Assembly (NCBI GenBank): GCA_030619425.1 | Contig: JAUXBJ010000136.1 | Coordinates: 1 to 6,059, forward strand | DNA length: 6,059 nt | Source: a bacterium | Lineage (GTDB): Bacteria; Zixibacteria; MSB-5A5; GN15; FEB-12 | Direction: 5' to 3' | In this document: positions 1 to 5,621 of the stretch, piece after piece | How the letters are laid out: the number at the start of each line of letters is the position of its first letter | How positions within the stretch are numbered: position 1 is the first letter of the stretch | Position numbers and translations under genes: made by a program | The notes under the pieces: generated by a model | Told to the model about the DNA's origin: nothing | Database searches by the model: none | Seen by the model: only the letters and a program-made list of their open reading frames with translations

Positions 1-7
1 GAAGGAA

Positions 8-57
8 CCACCGGAACATCAGCTTCTGGGGCAGACGAGGACGTCTGCCGCCCACAG
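8..57 (+). repeat. Dispersed palindromic repeat, type A (copy 1)
   Basis: An 8-bp perfect stem, GGCAGACG (30-37) with CGTCTGCC (42-49), closes the tetraloop AGGA (38-41). The 13-mer AGACGAGGACGTC (33-45) recurs exactly at 4061-4073, and the 8-mer CCACCGGA (8-15) recurs upstream of that copy at 4030-4037. The flank CCGC.CACA on the right is also shared. The repeat unit is therefore larger than the hairpin, about 50 bases, and may run beyond the left edge. It lies downstream of the molybdenum hydroxylase operon and outside any gene. Whether it acts as DNA or RNA is not visible from sequence. Confidence 0.75.
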
Positions 58-84
58 CAAAGGAATAACCACCACCTAATAGTC

Positions 85-114
85 GGCAGGTTTGAAGACA
101 GACCTGCCCTACAA
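85..114 (-). repeat. Hairpin just after the operon's last stop codon
   Basis: GGCAGGTTTG (85-94) pairs with CAGACCTGCC (99-108) over 10 bp with one G-T pair, around the loop AAGA. It starts about 9 bases after the TAG stop of the fused molybdenum enzyme gene. On the minus strand it reads TGTAGGGCAGGTCTGT and resembles the hairpin at 5622-5661, which also ends a minus-strand gene. No T-run follows it, so it is not a classical intrinsic terminator. It could protect the mRNA 3' end or be a member of a repeat family. Confidence 0.5.
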
Positions 115-116
115 AA

Positions 117-2906
117 CTACTGCCGCACTTTCTTTAATTCCCGAAGCACTTTCTCGGCGGTAATGGGTAGCTCTTTGAGTTGTACTCCGATGGCGTCATA
201 GATAGCATTCGCAATAGCGCCGATAACCGGCAGCGTTGAACCCTCGCCGACTTCCTTGGCCCCAAACGGTCCGGCCGGCTCATAGGATTCCACCGTGCAG
301 CTATCTATCGGAGGCACATCCTTGGCCGTTGGCAGGAGATAGTCATGCAGGTTGGGATTTAGGATCTCACCCTTTTCACTGAAGAGCATTTCCTCCAGCA
401 GAGTCTCCCCTAACATCATGGCGATAGCCCCTTCGGCCTGTCCCTCCACGCCCATCGGGTTTATCGGTGTGCCGACATCATGGGCGTCGGTGAACCTGAC
501 CACCTTCACCTGACCCGTCTCAGTGTCCACCTCTACCTCACAGACACAGGCTGTAAACGAGTAGGCAGGCGAGGTTCCGACCGTGGCGCCTTTGAAATCG
601 CCCCCCAATCCCTCCGGCGGTGCGTAGTGTCCCCGACCGACGAGGGGACCGTTCTCGGAAAAGTACTTGGCCGCTACCTCGCGCCAAGGCACACTCTTAG
701 TCTTGTTGCCGGTGTCAAAGACGCGGTTTCCCCGGAAGTCAATCTGTTCGGCCGGCGACTCCAGCAGTTGGGAGGCTGCGTCCATCATTTGTCGTTTGAC
801 ATCTTCGCCCGCCCGCATGGCCGCGTTGCCGCCCATCAACGTTACGCGCGACGAATAGGAACCAAATCCCAGCGGAGTGGTGTCGGTGTCGGCGTAAACG
901 ATCTTGATGCGATCATAGGTGATGCCCATAGCTTCGGCCGCAATTTGCGACAGGACGGTAGCCGATCCCTGCCCGATCTCTGTTTCGCCGGTGTACAGTA
1001 TCGCCGTGTGGCCATCCTCGCTGATTTTGATGATGGCGTTTGAATGCGGAAACTTCGAGCGGTAGATCGGGTAACCGGCCCCGCTCACAAAACCGCCGCA
1101 GCCGATGCCGATCCCCTTACCAAAGGGAAGCTTGCCGAACTTGTTGTCCCAGTCGCTCCGCTCGCGGACTTTTTTCAGACAGGCTTTGAATTCACACGAG
1201 CCTATATCGAGGTCGTTGATCGTACGCGTGTTTGGATCGGTAGCGTTCTTCAGACGCACCTCTATCGGATCGAGCCCCAACTCCACGGCCAACCTCGTCA
1301 TCAGACTCTCAAAGGCGAACCTCGGGTGGGGACAACCATGACCGCGCATAGCGCCACAGGCGGGAAGGTTGGTGTTCACGCGGAAACCGTCGTACTTGAA
1401 ATTGGGCAGCTTGTACAGCGTGGGGACCATCGCCCCCGCGTAATAGACGGCGACCACACCGTAAGAACTGTACGCCCCTCCTTCGAGCACACACTTTTGG
1501 CGCACGGCGGTGATACTACCGTCTTTCTTCATACCCATCTTCATATCAACAATCTGTTTGTGCCGACCGCGACAATGGTGGAACATCTCCGAGCGAGTGT
1601 AGCGCATCTTGACCGGCTGACCGGTTTCTTTGGCCAGCAATGAGGCGCAGATCTCCAGCGGGTTTACCTCGGCCTTGCCGCCGAAACCACCGCCGCAGTG
1701 GGCGCCGATGACCCTGATATCGCCATCGGGCATGTCAAGAATCCTGGCGAGTTGGTAACGTACGTAGTGCACCACCTGGGTAGTGGTATGGACTGTCAGA
1801 TGCCCCGAGCGGTCCCATTCGGCAATGGCGCAGTGCGGCTCCATGGGACTCTGATAAGTACGGTTCCCTTCAAAGTGATCGGATAGCACCAGGTCGGCCT
1901 CTTCGAAGCCCTTCTCTACATCTCCGAAGTTCCAGTCGACCCGGGTATTTACGTTCTTAGCGTATCTCTCATGTACAATCGACGCTCCATCCTCCATCGC
2001 CTCGATCGGATCAAAGACCGGCGTGAGTTCCTCATACTCAACTTCAATCAGCTCCAACGCACGGAGGCAGGTCTGTTCATCAACTGCCGCCACCGCAGCG
2101 ACCTTGTCGCCCACATAACGCACCTTCTCCTTGGCCAGCACGTTCTCGTCGTAACGCGCCGGGCTGACGCCGTACATGGTGTCGGTGACATCCTTGCCCG
2201 TCAGTATCGCTTTGACACCGGGTAGAGCCATCGCCTTGCTGGTATCGATACGCTTGATCCGGGCATGAGCCAGCGGACTGGTGAGGAGCTTCCCCCAAAG
2301 CATGTTCGGCAATCTAATGTCATCGGCATATTGCGCCCGACCGGTGACCTTCTCGAGTGAGTCCTTTCGCGGCACCCGAGCACCCACCACCACCCGACCG
2401 TCAGCGGCTTCTTTTTCCTCTTCCTCCGCAGGCGCCTTGGTGTATTTCTTCCAACTTCCTACGGCCTTGACGATTTTAGTGTAGCCGGTGCATCGACAAA
2501 TTGTTCCGCTGAGCGCCTCGCGGATTTCGTCTTCAGTTGGATCAGGGTTCTTTTCGACCAGCGCCTTGGCCGTAAGCACCATCGCGGGCGTGCAGAACCC
2601 GCATTGGATGGCTCCTTCCTCCACGAAAGCCCTCTGCATCGGATGCAGTTGATCACCTCCGGCGAGTCCCTCAATAGTGACGATCTCGCGGCCCTCCATT
2701 TCCAGAGCCGGCACCAGGCAGGAGTTGGTGGGTTGATTGTCGACAAGCACGGTGCAGACGCCGCAGTCACCCGCGCCACAACCTAACTTTGTCCCCGTCA
2801 GACCGATCTGTTCGCGCAGCACTTCCAGCAGAGTTGTGGAGCCGGTCACCGGCACCGTATGCGTGTTGCCGTTTATGGTCAGCTCAATAAGATATTTGCT
2901 ACTCAT
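117..2906 (-). CDS. Fused [2Fe-2S] and molybdopterin subunit of a xanthine dehydrogenase-family hydroxylase, 4-hydroxybenzoyl-CoA reductase alpha-like
   Basis: 929-residue electron-transfer and catalytic subunit of a molybdenum hydroxylase. Residues 1-80 form a plant-type ferredoxin domain with cluster ligands C43, C48, C51 and C63. Residues 81-152 form the helical second [2Fe-2S] domain with C102, C105, C137 and C139. An acidic linker (about 157-170) joins it to the large-subunit part: a hammerhead domain (about 186-295) and two molybdopterin-binding domains (about 315-925). Visible Mo-site signatures are Q377, GGGFGGK (405-411), CGAMRGHG (517-524), ETEIGQG (641-647), GSYSSR (682-687) and AKEVGEG with the probable catalytic base E888. 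CGAMRGHG and GSYSSR resemble 4-hydroxybenzoyl-CoA reductase alpha. The small-plus-large fusion recalls the single-chain aldehyde oxidoreductase Mop of Desulfovibrio (about 907 residues). The ATG overlaps the end of the FAD-subunit gene by 8 bases with only a weak Shine-Dalgarno (GGGAAG), suggesting translational coupling. No signal peptide is seen, so it is probably cytoplasmic. Family assignment is firm; the substrate is unknown. Confidence 0.95.
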   Translation of the reverse strand: MSSKYLIELTINGNTHTVPVTGSTTLLEVLREQIGLTGTKLGCGAGDCGVCTVLVDNQPTNSCLVPALEMEGREIVTIEGLAGGDQLHPMQRAFVEEGAIQCGFCTPAMVLTAKALVEKNPDPTEDEIREALSGTICRCTGYTKIVKAVGSWKKYTKAPAEEEEKEAADGRVVVGARVPRKDSLEKVTGRAQYADDIRLPNMLWGKLLTSPLAHARIKRIDTSKAMALPGVKAILTGKDVTDTMYGVSPARYDENVLAKEKVRYVGDKVAAVAAVDEQTCLRALELIEVEYEELTPVFDPIEAMEDGASIVHERYAKNVNTRVDWNFGDVEKGFEEADLVLSDHFEGNRTYQSPMEPHCAIAEWDRSGHLTVHTTTQVVHYVRYQLARILDMPDGDIRVIGAHCGGGFGGKAEVNPLEICASLLAKETGQPVKMRYTRSEMFHHCRGRHKQIVDMKMGMKKDGSITAVRQKCVLEGGAYSSYGVVAVYYAGAMVPTLYKLPNFKYDGFRVNTNLPACGAMRGHGCPHPRFAFESLMTRLAVELGLDPIEVRLKNATDPNTRTINDLDIGSCEFKACLKKVRERSDWDNKFGKLPFGKGIGIGCGGFVSGAGYPIYRSKFPHSNAIIKISEDGHTAILYTGETEIGQGSATVLSQIAAEAMGITYDRIKIVYADTDTTPLGFGSYSSRVTLMGGNAAMRAGEDVKRQMMDAASQLLESPAEQIDFRGNRVFDTGNKTKSVPWREVAAKYFSENGPLVGRGHYAPPEGLGGDFKGATVGTSPAYSFTACVCEVEVDTETGQVKVVRFTDAHDVGTPINPMGVEGQAEGAIAMMLGETLLEEMLFSEKGEILNPNLHDYLLPTAKDVPPIDSCTVESYEPAGPFGAKEVGEGSTLPVIGAIANAIYDAIGVQLKELPITAEKVLRELKKVRQ

Positions 2907-3789
2907 GGTCGGCCCGCTTCCCGGTCTTATCTGTATTGATCGCTCGCAGCACTTGCCGAAGCGCGCGTCTGGTCAACACCTCAACCAATTGCCGCCGATA
3001 TTCTTCAGTGCCCCTCTGATCGGTAATGGGACAAGCCTCGTCGCGGGCGATTCCGGCCGCCAATGCAATAGCGGCATCATTGACTGGTTTCCCTTCCAAA
3101 GATTGACCAGCCTTTTTCGCACTTAGGGGTATCGGCGCTACCGACCCAAGGACGATTCGCGCCCGGCTGCAGAGGTTATCACTCATTTCGAGATAAGCCG
3201 CCACACTAACCAGAGCCAACGAGTTTGCGGCTCTTCGTCGAAATTTCTGATAGTTCGCAGCGGCTCCATTCGGTTTAATGGGAACAAGTATTCGCGTAAG
3301 GATCTCATTCTCCTGCCGAACCGTCTCGCGGTTGCCGTGGAAGAAATCCTCAAGTGGGAGCGCTCGAGTCCCATTGCTCGAACACAGTTCGACCTCGGCG
3401 CCCAACGCTATAAGAATAGGTGGAAAATCCCCGCACGGCACCGCGCTGCAGATGTTCCCCGCCACTGTGGCCCGGTTACGTATTTGCGGCGAGGCGAACA
3501 TGATCACCATCGCGGCGAGTTCAGGTAAATGCTCTCGGATAAGTTCATTGGATTCCACCTCGACGGCGATGCAGCCGGCGCCAATACTTATCCGGCTACC
3601 CTCTTTCTGAATCCGTTTCAGTTCTGAGACGTCCCTGATGGAGACGACATGCTCCGCATGTCTTAACCCTGAATCGATATCAACCAGCAGGTCGGTCCCA
3701 CCGGCCAGTATCTGAACCTTAGGGAGTTCACCCATCAGCCGACAGGCCTCTTTCAAATCGGCTGCCCGATGATAGTCAAAGTTACGCAA
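2899..3789 (-). CDS. FAD-binding subunit of the molybdenum hydroxylase (CoxM/XdhB-type)
   Basis: 296 residues, the usual length for the separate FAD subunit of this family. AGGTDLL (29-35) and the segment ATVAGNICSAVPCGDFPP (107-124) match the two FAD-contacting regions. The C-terminal part (about 178-285, with LGSVAPIPL at 214-222 and ITDQRGTEEYR at 255-265) matches the CO-dehydrogenase flavoprotein C-terminal domain. It should pass electrons from the [2Fe-2S] clusters of the fused partner to an acceptor that cannot be named from sequence. The approximately 40-residue [4Fe-4S] insertion of 4-hydroxybenzoyl-CoA reductase beta is absent: after GNICSAVPC the chain goes straight to GDFPPILIALGAEVEL. 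The start is TTG, chosen because GAGGAAG lies 7 bases upstream and the protein begins at the normal family N-terminus. It is the first gene of a two-gene operon. Confidence 0.93.
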   Translation of the reverse strand: MRNFDYHRAADLKEACRLMGELPKVQILAGGTDLLVDIDSGLRHAEHVVSIRDVSELKRIQKEGSRISIGAGCIAVEVESNELIREHLPELAAMVIMFASPQIRNRATVAGNICSAVPCGDFPPILIALGAEVELCSSNGTRALPLEDFFHGNRETVRQENEILTRILVPIKPNGAAANYQKFRRRAANSLALVSVAAYLEMSDNLCSRARIVLGSVAPIPLSAKKAGQSLEGKPVNDAAIALAAGIARDEACPITDQRGTEEYRRQLVEVLTRRALRQVLRAINTDKTGKRADHE

Positions 3790-3796
3790 CGATATA

Positions 3797-3803
3797 CTTC
3801 CTC
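3797..3803 (-). promoter_or_regulatory. Strong Shine-Dalgarno that fixes the TTG start
   Basis: On the minus strand GAGGAAG is followed by 7 bases (TATATCG) and then TTG at 3789-3787. This spacing is ideal. It supports the TTG start, since no ATG or GTG gives a family-like N-terminus so close to a ribosome site. Confidence 0.75.
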
Positions 3804-3822
3804 ACAGTTATGGCGTTTTGGG

Positions 3823-3851
3823 AATCTACCGCCAGGGCGGCTAGATGTCAA
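3823..3851 (-). promoter_or_regulatory. Candidate sigma70-type promoter of the hydroxylase operon, with a dyad in the spacer
   Basis: Minus strand: a perfect -35 TTGACA (3851-3846), a 17-base spacer and -10 TAGATT (3828-3823, 4 of 6 consensus bases). The predicted transcript would start near 3816, giving a leader of about 26 bases that contains the Shine-Dalgarno. The spacer ends with the inverted repeat CCGCC-CT-GGCGG (3840-3829), placed where a repressor could block polymerase. The operator role is inference. Consensus and spacing are seen directly, but promoter rules for this lineage are not known. Confidence 0.5.
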
Positions 3852-3861
3852 CGGTGAACTC

Positions 3862-3880
3862 TTTTGGACTTTCCCCAAAA
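3862..3880 (-). promoter_or_regulatory. Inverted repeat TTTTGG-N7-CCAAAA upstream of the operon promoter
   Basis: TTTTGG (3862-3867) and CCAAAA (3875-3880) are perfect 6-bp inverted half-sites separated by 7 bases. The centre lies near -55 of the predicted transcription start, a usual position for an activator site. No regulator gene is in the window, so the protein that might bind is unknown. Confidence 0.3.
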
Positions 3881-3912
3881 ATCTACGGGTTGAATAGCGA
3901 CATTTGGTGTTT

Positions 3913-3944
3913 GTTGTCGGCGTACGTCCCCGTGCGCCGACAAC
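3913..3944 (-). repeat. Type A palindrome, copy 3 (reverse orientation)
   Basis: GTTGTCGGCGTACG (3913-3926) and CGTGCGCCGACAAC (3931-3944) form a 14-bp stem with one G-T mismatch and the loop TCCC. Read on the minus strand, the apex is ACGGGGACGT, against ACGAGGACGT in the copies at 35-44 and 4063-4072. The arms differ completely in sequence from those copies yet stay complementary. Confidence 0.7.
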
Positions 3945-3973
3945 TTTTCGGAGCGAACGTGGTGACACTGTGT

Positions 3974-3999
3974 GCTGTCGGGTGTCTCTGCCCGACAGC
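3974..3999 (-). repeat. Type B palindrome, copy 1 (reverse orientation)
   Basis: A 9-bp perfect stem, GCTGTCGGG (3974-3982) with CCCGACAGC (3991-3999), around an 8-base loop. On the minus strand the core reads GTCGGGCAGAGACACCCGAC, which matches the neighbouring copy at 4008-4029 apart from one compensated stem pair and one loop base. Confidence 0.7.
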
Positions 4000-4007
4000 C
4001 TTGGAAA

Positions 4008-4029
4008 CGTCAGGCAGAGACGCCTGACG
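4008..4029 (+). repeat. Type B palindrome, copy 2 (forward orientation)
   Basis: CGTCAGGC (4008-4015) pairs with GCCTGACG (4022-4029), 8 bp perfect, loop AGAGAC. The core GTCAGGCAGAGACGCCTGAC differs from the inverse of the neighbouring copy by a G-C to A-T pair swap in the stem (both arms changed together) and one loop transition. Confidence 0.7.
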
Positions 4030-4049
4030 CCACCGGAGGACTTCTCGGA

Positions 4050-4083
4050 GTGTACGCGGTAGACGAGGACGTCCACCGCACAC
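4050..4083 (+). repeat. Type A palindrome, copy 2 (forward orientation)
   Basis: GCGGTAGACG (4056-4065) pairs with CGTCCACCGC (4070-4079) over 10 bp with one mismatch, loop AGGA. An outer GTGT (4050-4053) and ACAC (4080-4083) extend the stem across a two-base bulge. The 13-mer AGACGAGGACGTC is identical to the copy at the left window edge, and the upstream CCACCGGA is also shared. Confidence 0.75.
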
Positions 4084-4149
4084 AAAGTGCCACATAGGGA
4101 GGCAACCTTGCGTCGTCCCAATCGAAGCTACTTCCAGTCCTCCTTTCTC

Positions 4150-4221
4150 TGTCATACTGGCGAAAGCCAGTATCCAGTCTTTGAACACGGACCTGGATGC
4201 CGGATCATGTCCGGCATGACA
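4150..4221. repeat. Cruciform REP/MITE-like repeat element, about 72 bases
   Basis: The ends are inverted, TGTCAT (4150-4155) and ATGACA (4216-4221). Inside are two hairpins: ATACTGGC-GAAA-GCCAGTAT (4154-4173) and ATGCCGGA-TCATG-TCCGGCAT (4197-4217), with TCCAG (4173-4177) facing CTGGA (4193-4197) between them. This matches the layout of a repeat common in many bacterial genomes, whose translation gives peptides like 'AGHDPAS' and 'WIPAFAGMT'. One minus-strand frame here indeed reads CHAGHDPAS and, further on, WILAFASMT. No transposase is present, so it would be mobilised, if at all, in trans. Confidence 0.7.
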
Positions 4222-4314
4222 TGTCGTTCTTCTTTCTGAAAACACCAACCCATTGACGCAATTCACATTAGCAGAAATCTCCAACCAGTAATGGGGAAAG
4301 TCCTGTGAACACTT

Positions 4315-4339
4315 GACCGGGGACACAAAGGCCCCGGTC
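4315..4339 (+). repeat. Isolated GC-rich hairpin upstream of the acetyltransferase
   Basis: GACCGGGG (4315-4322) and CCCCGGTC (4332-4339) form a perfect 8-bp stem with a 9-base loop (ACACAAAGG). It does not share its loop with the type A or B hairpins. It lies 16 bases before the proposed -35 of the acetyltransferase promoter and has no T-run on either side, so it is not an obvious terminator. Confidence 0.5.
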
Positions 4340-4355
4340 GCTGAAAACACGAAGC

Positions 4356-4384
4356 TTGATTCACGACAGATTGCACCGTAATAT
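4356..4384 (+). promoter_or_regulatory. Weak candidate promoter for the acetyltransferase gene
   Basis: TTGATT (4356-4361), a 17-base spacer and TAATAT (4379-4384), each with 4 of 6 consensus bases. A transcript from near 4391 would have a leader of about 39 bases before the GTG start. The spacing is right but the boxes are weak, so a chance match is possible. Confidence 0.3.
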
Positions 4385-4429
4385 ACGATCGATAGCTCAA
4401 CCCCTGGATCTTATGCGAAAGCAACCCAA

Positions 4430-5437
4430 GTGTACGATGTGCTTTATATTAACGACGATTCATTCACCGACACGCACTGGCGGGAATACTACGAACTCCT
4501 TGCGGCGATTAAGTCGAAGTACAAGGAACACCTCTCGGCAATATCGTGGCAGGAGTTGAAATCTCGCCTCCTCTCCTTCGCAGAGGAGGAGAAAGCCTAC
4601 AACGAGGCAGTGATAATGAGTGGCGGGAATATCGTGGGTCACATGGGGTTATGGGTGCGACACCCCGGCACGCCGGACCAACATCCGTGGGCATGGTTTG
4701 ATGCCCTTTATGATAGTATCCCCGAATCCCTTGTTAGCTACTTAGGTCAGCAATTCCTCACTCTGATGAACCGGCACAAGATCGACGGAATTCATTTTGC
4801 CTCGCACGACGAGCGCATAACAGCCGTGGCCCGCGCGTGGAAAGCGGAGGAACTCAACAGGCTGGATGAGTTCGTTTTGGACGAGAAGTCAGCGAATTCT
4901 GAGACTCTCGACCAGTGGCGGTCGAGCATTCTTCGAGAGAACAAGACCTTGAGGCATGAATTCTTTCTCAATTATCCTGAGCGATACGTGGAGCAGTTGA
5001 GCGTTTTTCTCAAGAAAAGTCTGCTGGCCATGCCACGAGAACGTGAGGATAACTTCAGTTGGCATGTAGACGAGGCCGACTTGCGACGAGATGGGAAATG
5101 GCGGGGAAAGAACAATCTGCCGTTGTATTGTATCGCCCTCTTTGACTCGGGCGACAAGTTGGTGGCTTTTACGGAGGCATCTGTAAGCCCTGACAACCTG
5201 GAAACGATCGATCAGTTGATGACTGGAGTCGCCGAGGAATACCGAGGCCGGGGGTTGGCCAAATGGCTCAAGGCTTCTATGTATCACAAACTGAGACAGG
5301 ACTTTCCTGAGTTCGGTCGGTTGCTCACCGCCATGCGGGCGGCTAACAAACCGATCCAACACATCAATGCTCAGATGGGGTTCTACAAGTACAGGGCAGG
5401 CTACGAATTCAGGATCCACCGGAAGGATCTGATGTAG
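4430..5437 (+). CDS. Tandem-domain GNAT N-acetyltransferase
   Basis: 335 residues with two GNAT-like halves. The C-terminal half (about 155-335) has a clear acetyl-CoA motif, TGVAEEYRGRGLAKWLK (265-281, with R272-x-x-G275-x-A277), and a motif B-like segment N307...H311-IN-AQMGF (311-318). The N-terminal half (about 1-150) keeps the strand pattern around AVIMSGGNIVGHMGLWV (60-76) but has no R/Q-x-x-G-x-G/A motif, so it is probably non-catalytic. Mycothiol synthase and related enzymes have this arrangement, with activity in the C-terminal half, but no substrate can be named here. The start is GTG at 4430, with an in-frame stop at 4379-4381 and no ATG between. No good Shine-Dalgarno is visible, so the exact start is uncertain. 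No signal peptide or membrane segment is seen, so it is likely cytoplasmic. It stands alone between a divergent and a convergent neighbour. Confidence 0.85.
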   Translation: MYDVLYINDDSFTDTHWREYYELLAAIKSKYKEHLSAISWQELKSRLLSFAEEEKAYNEAVIMSGGNIVGHMGLWVRHPGTPDQHPWAWFDALYDSIPESLVSYLGQQFLTLMNRHKIDGIHFASHDERITAVARAWKAEELNRLDEFVLDEKSANSETLDQWRSSILRENKTLRHEFFLNYPERYVEQLSVFLKKSLLAMPREREDNFSWHVDEADLRRDGKWRGKNNLPLYCIALFDSGDKLVAFTEASVSPDNLETIDQLMTGVAEEYRGRGLAKWLKASMYHKLRQDFPEFGRLLTAMRAANKPIQHINAQMGFYKYRAGYEFRIHRKDLM

Positions 5438-5621
5438 TGGTTTCGCATCGTCGATGTATCCCGGTCGGCCACTTTTTTCGAAATCATCATGATCCGTCTC
5501 TCCCTGTCGTCATGCTATTTTCAGTAACCGACATCGCTTATCGCAGGAGATTCCCAATTTCGTTAATCGGCGAAGAACACCAAGAGATTCCCTGAAAAGT
5601 CGATTGACTCACGGGGCAGAC

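Larger units (their letters stand above)
3913..4083. repeat. Mirror-symmetric four-hairpin array (A'-B'-B-A)
   Basis: Four hairpins lie in order: type A reversed (3913-3944), type B reversed (3974-3999), type B forward (4008-4029), type A forward (4056-4079). The spacers are 29, 8 and 26 bases, so the right half is a diverged inverted copy of the left half. The spacers keep traces of this: GGTGAC at 3961-3966 faces GGTGGC on the opposite strand near 4027-4032, and CGGAG at 3950-3954 faces CCGAG near 4045-4049. This appears to be two copies of one composite A+B repeat unit inserted or duplicated head to head. Confidence 0.65.
3790..4429. other. 640-base divergent intergenic region rich in palindromes
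   Basis: The FAD-subunit gene reads left from it and the acetyltransferase gene reads right. Open frames inside it (plus 3845-4027, minus 3883-4350) run straight through the hairpins, have no family resemblance and no convincing ribosome site, so no gene is called. From left to right it contains the operon promoter, a dyad near -55, a four-hairpin mirror array (3913-4083), a cruciform repeat (4150-4221), a single hairpin (4315-4339) and a weak promoter candidate (4356-4384). The stretches 4084-4149 and 4222-4314 show nothing recognisable. Confidence 0.7.

Noticed and set aside
480..1643. Two long plus-strand frames opposite the molybdenum enzyme gene
   Set aside because: They are antisense shadows of a strongly conserved coding region, with low-complexity, histidine- and arginine-rich translations.
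117..3789. True 4-hydroxybenzoyl-CoA reductase
   Set aside because: The FAD subunit lacks the [4Fe-4S] insertion that defines that enzyme, and no benzoyl-CoA pathway gene is in view, so only 'like' is justified.
3845..4027. 60-residue plus-strand open frame in the divergent gap
   Set aside because: It overlaps the operon promoter and three hairpins, has no family resemblance and no convincing ribosome site.
3913..4083. CRISPR array
   Set aside because: The repeats are hairpins in alternating orientation with unequal units and no regular spacers, and no cas genes are nearby.
3883..4350. 155-residue minus-strand open frame
   Set aside because: It runs through the cruciform repeat and the hairpin array; its only recognisable parts (CHAGHDPAS, WILAFASMT) are translations of the repeat, not a gene.
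4356..4559. ATG-started 67-residue plus-strand frame overlapping the acetyltransferase start
   Set aside because: It is out of frame with the GNAT coding region, has no family resemblance, and there is no evidence for a frameshift joining the two.
4889..5419. 176-residue minus-strand frame opposite the acetyltransferase
   Set aside because: It is an antisense shadow; the plus strand has the clear GNAT motifs.
5461..5480. Intrinsic terminator for the acetyltransferase (T6 at 5473-5478)
   Set aside because: The preceding CCGGTCGGCC does not form a stem of useful length next to the T-run.
5547..5592. Nine-base direct repeat GAGATTCCC
   Set aside because: Two short copies 37 bases apart with no other structure are within chance expectation.
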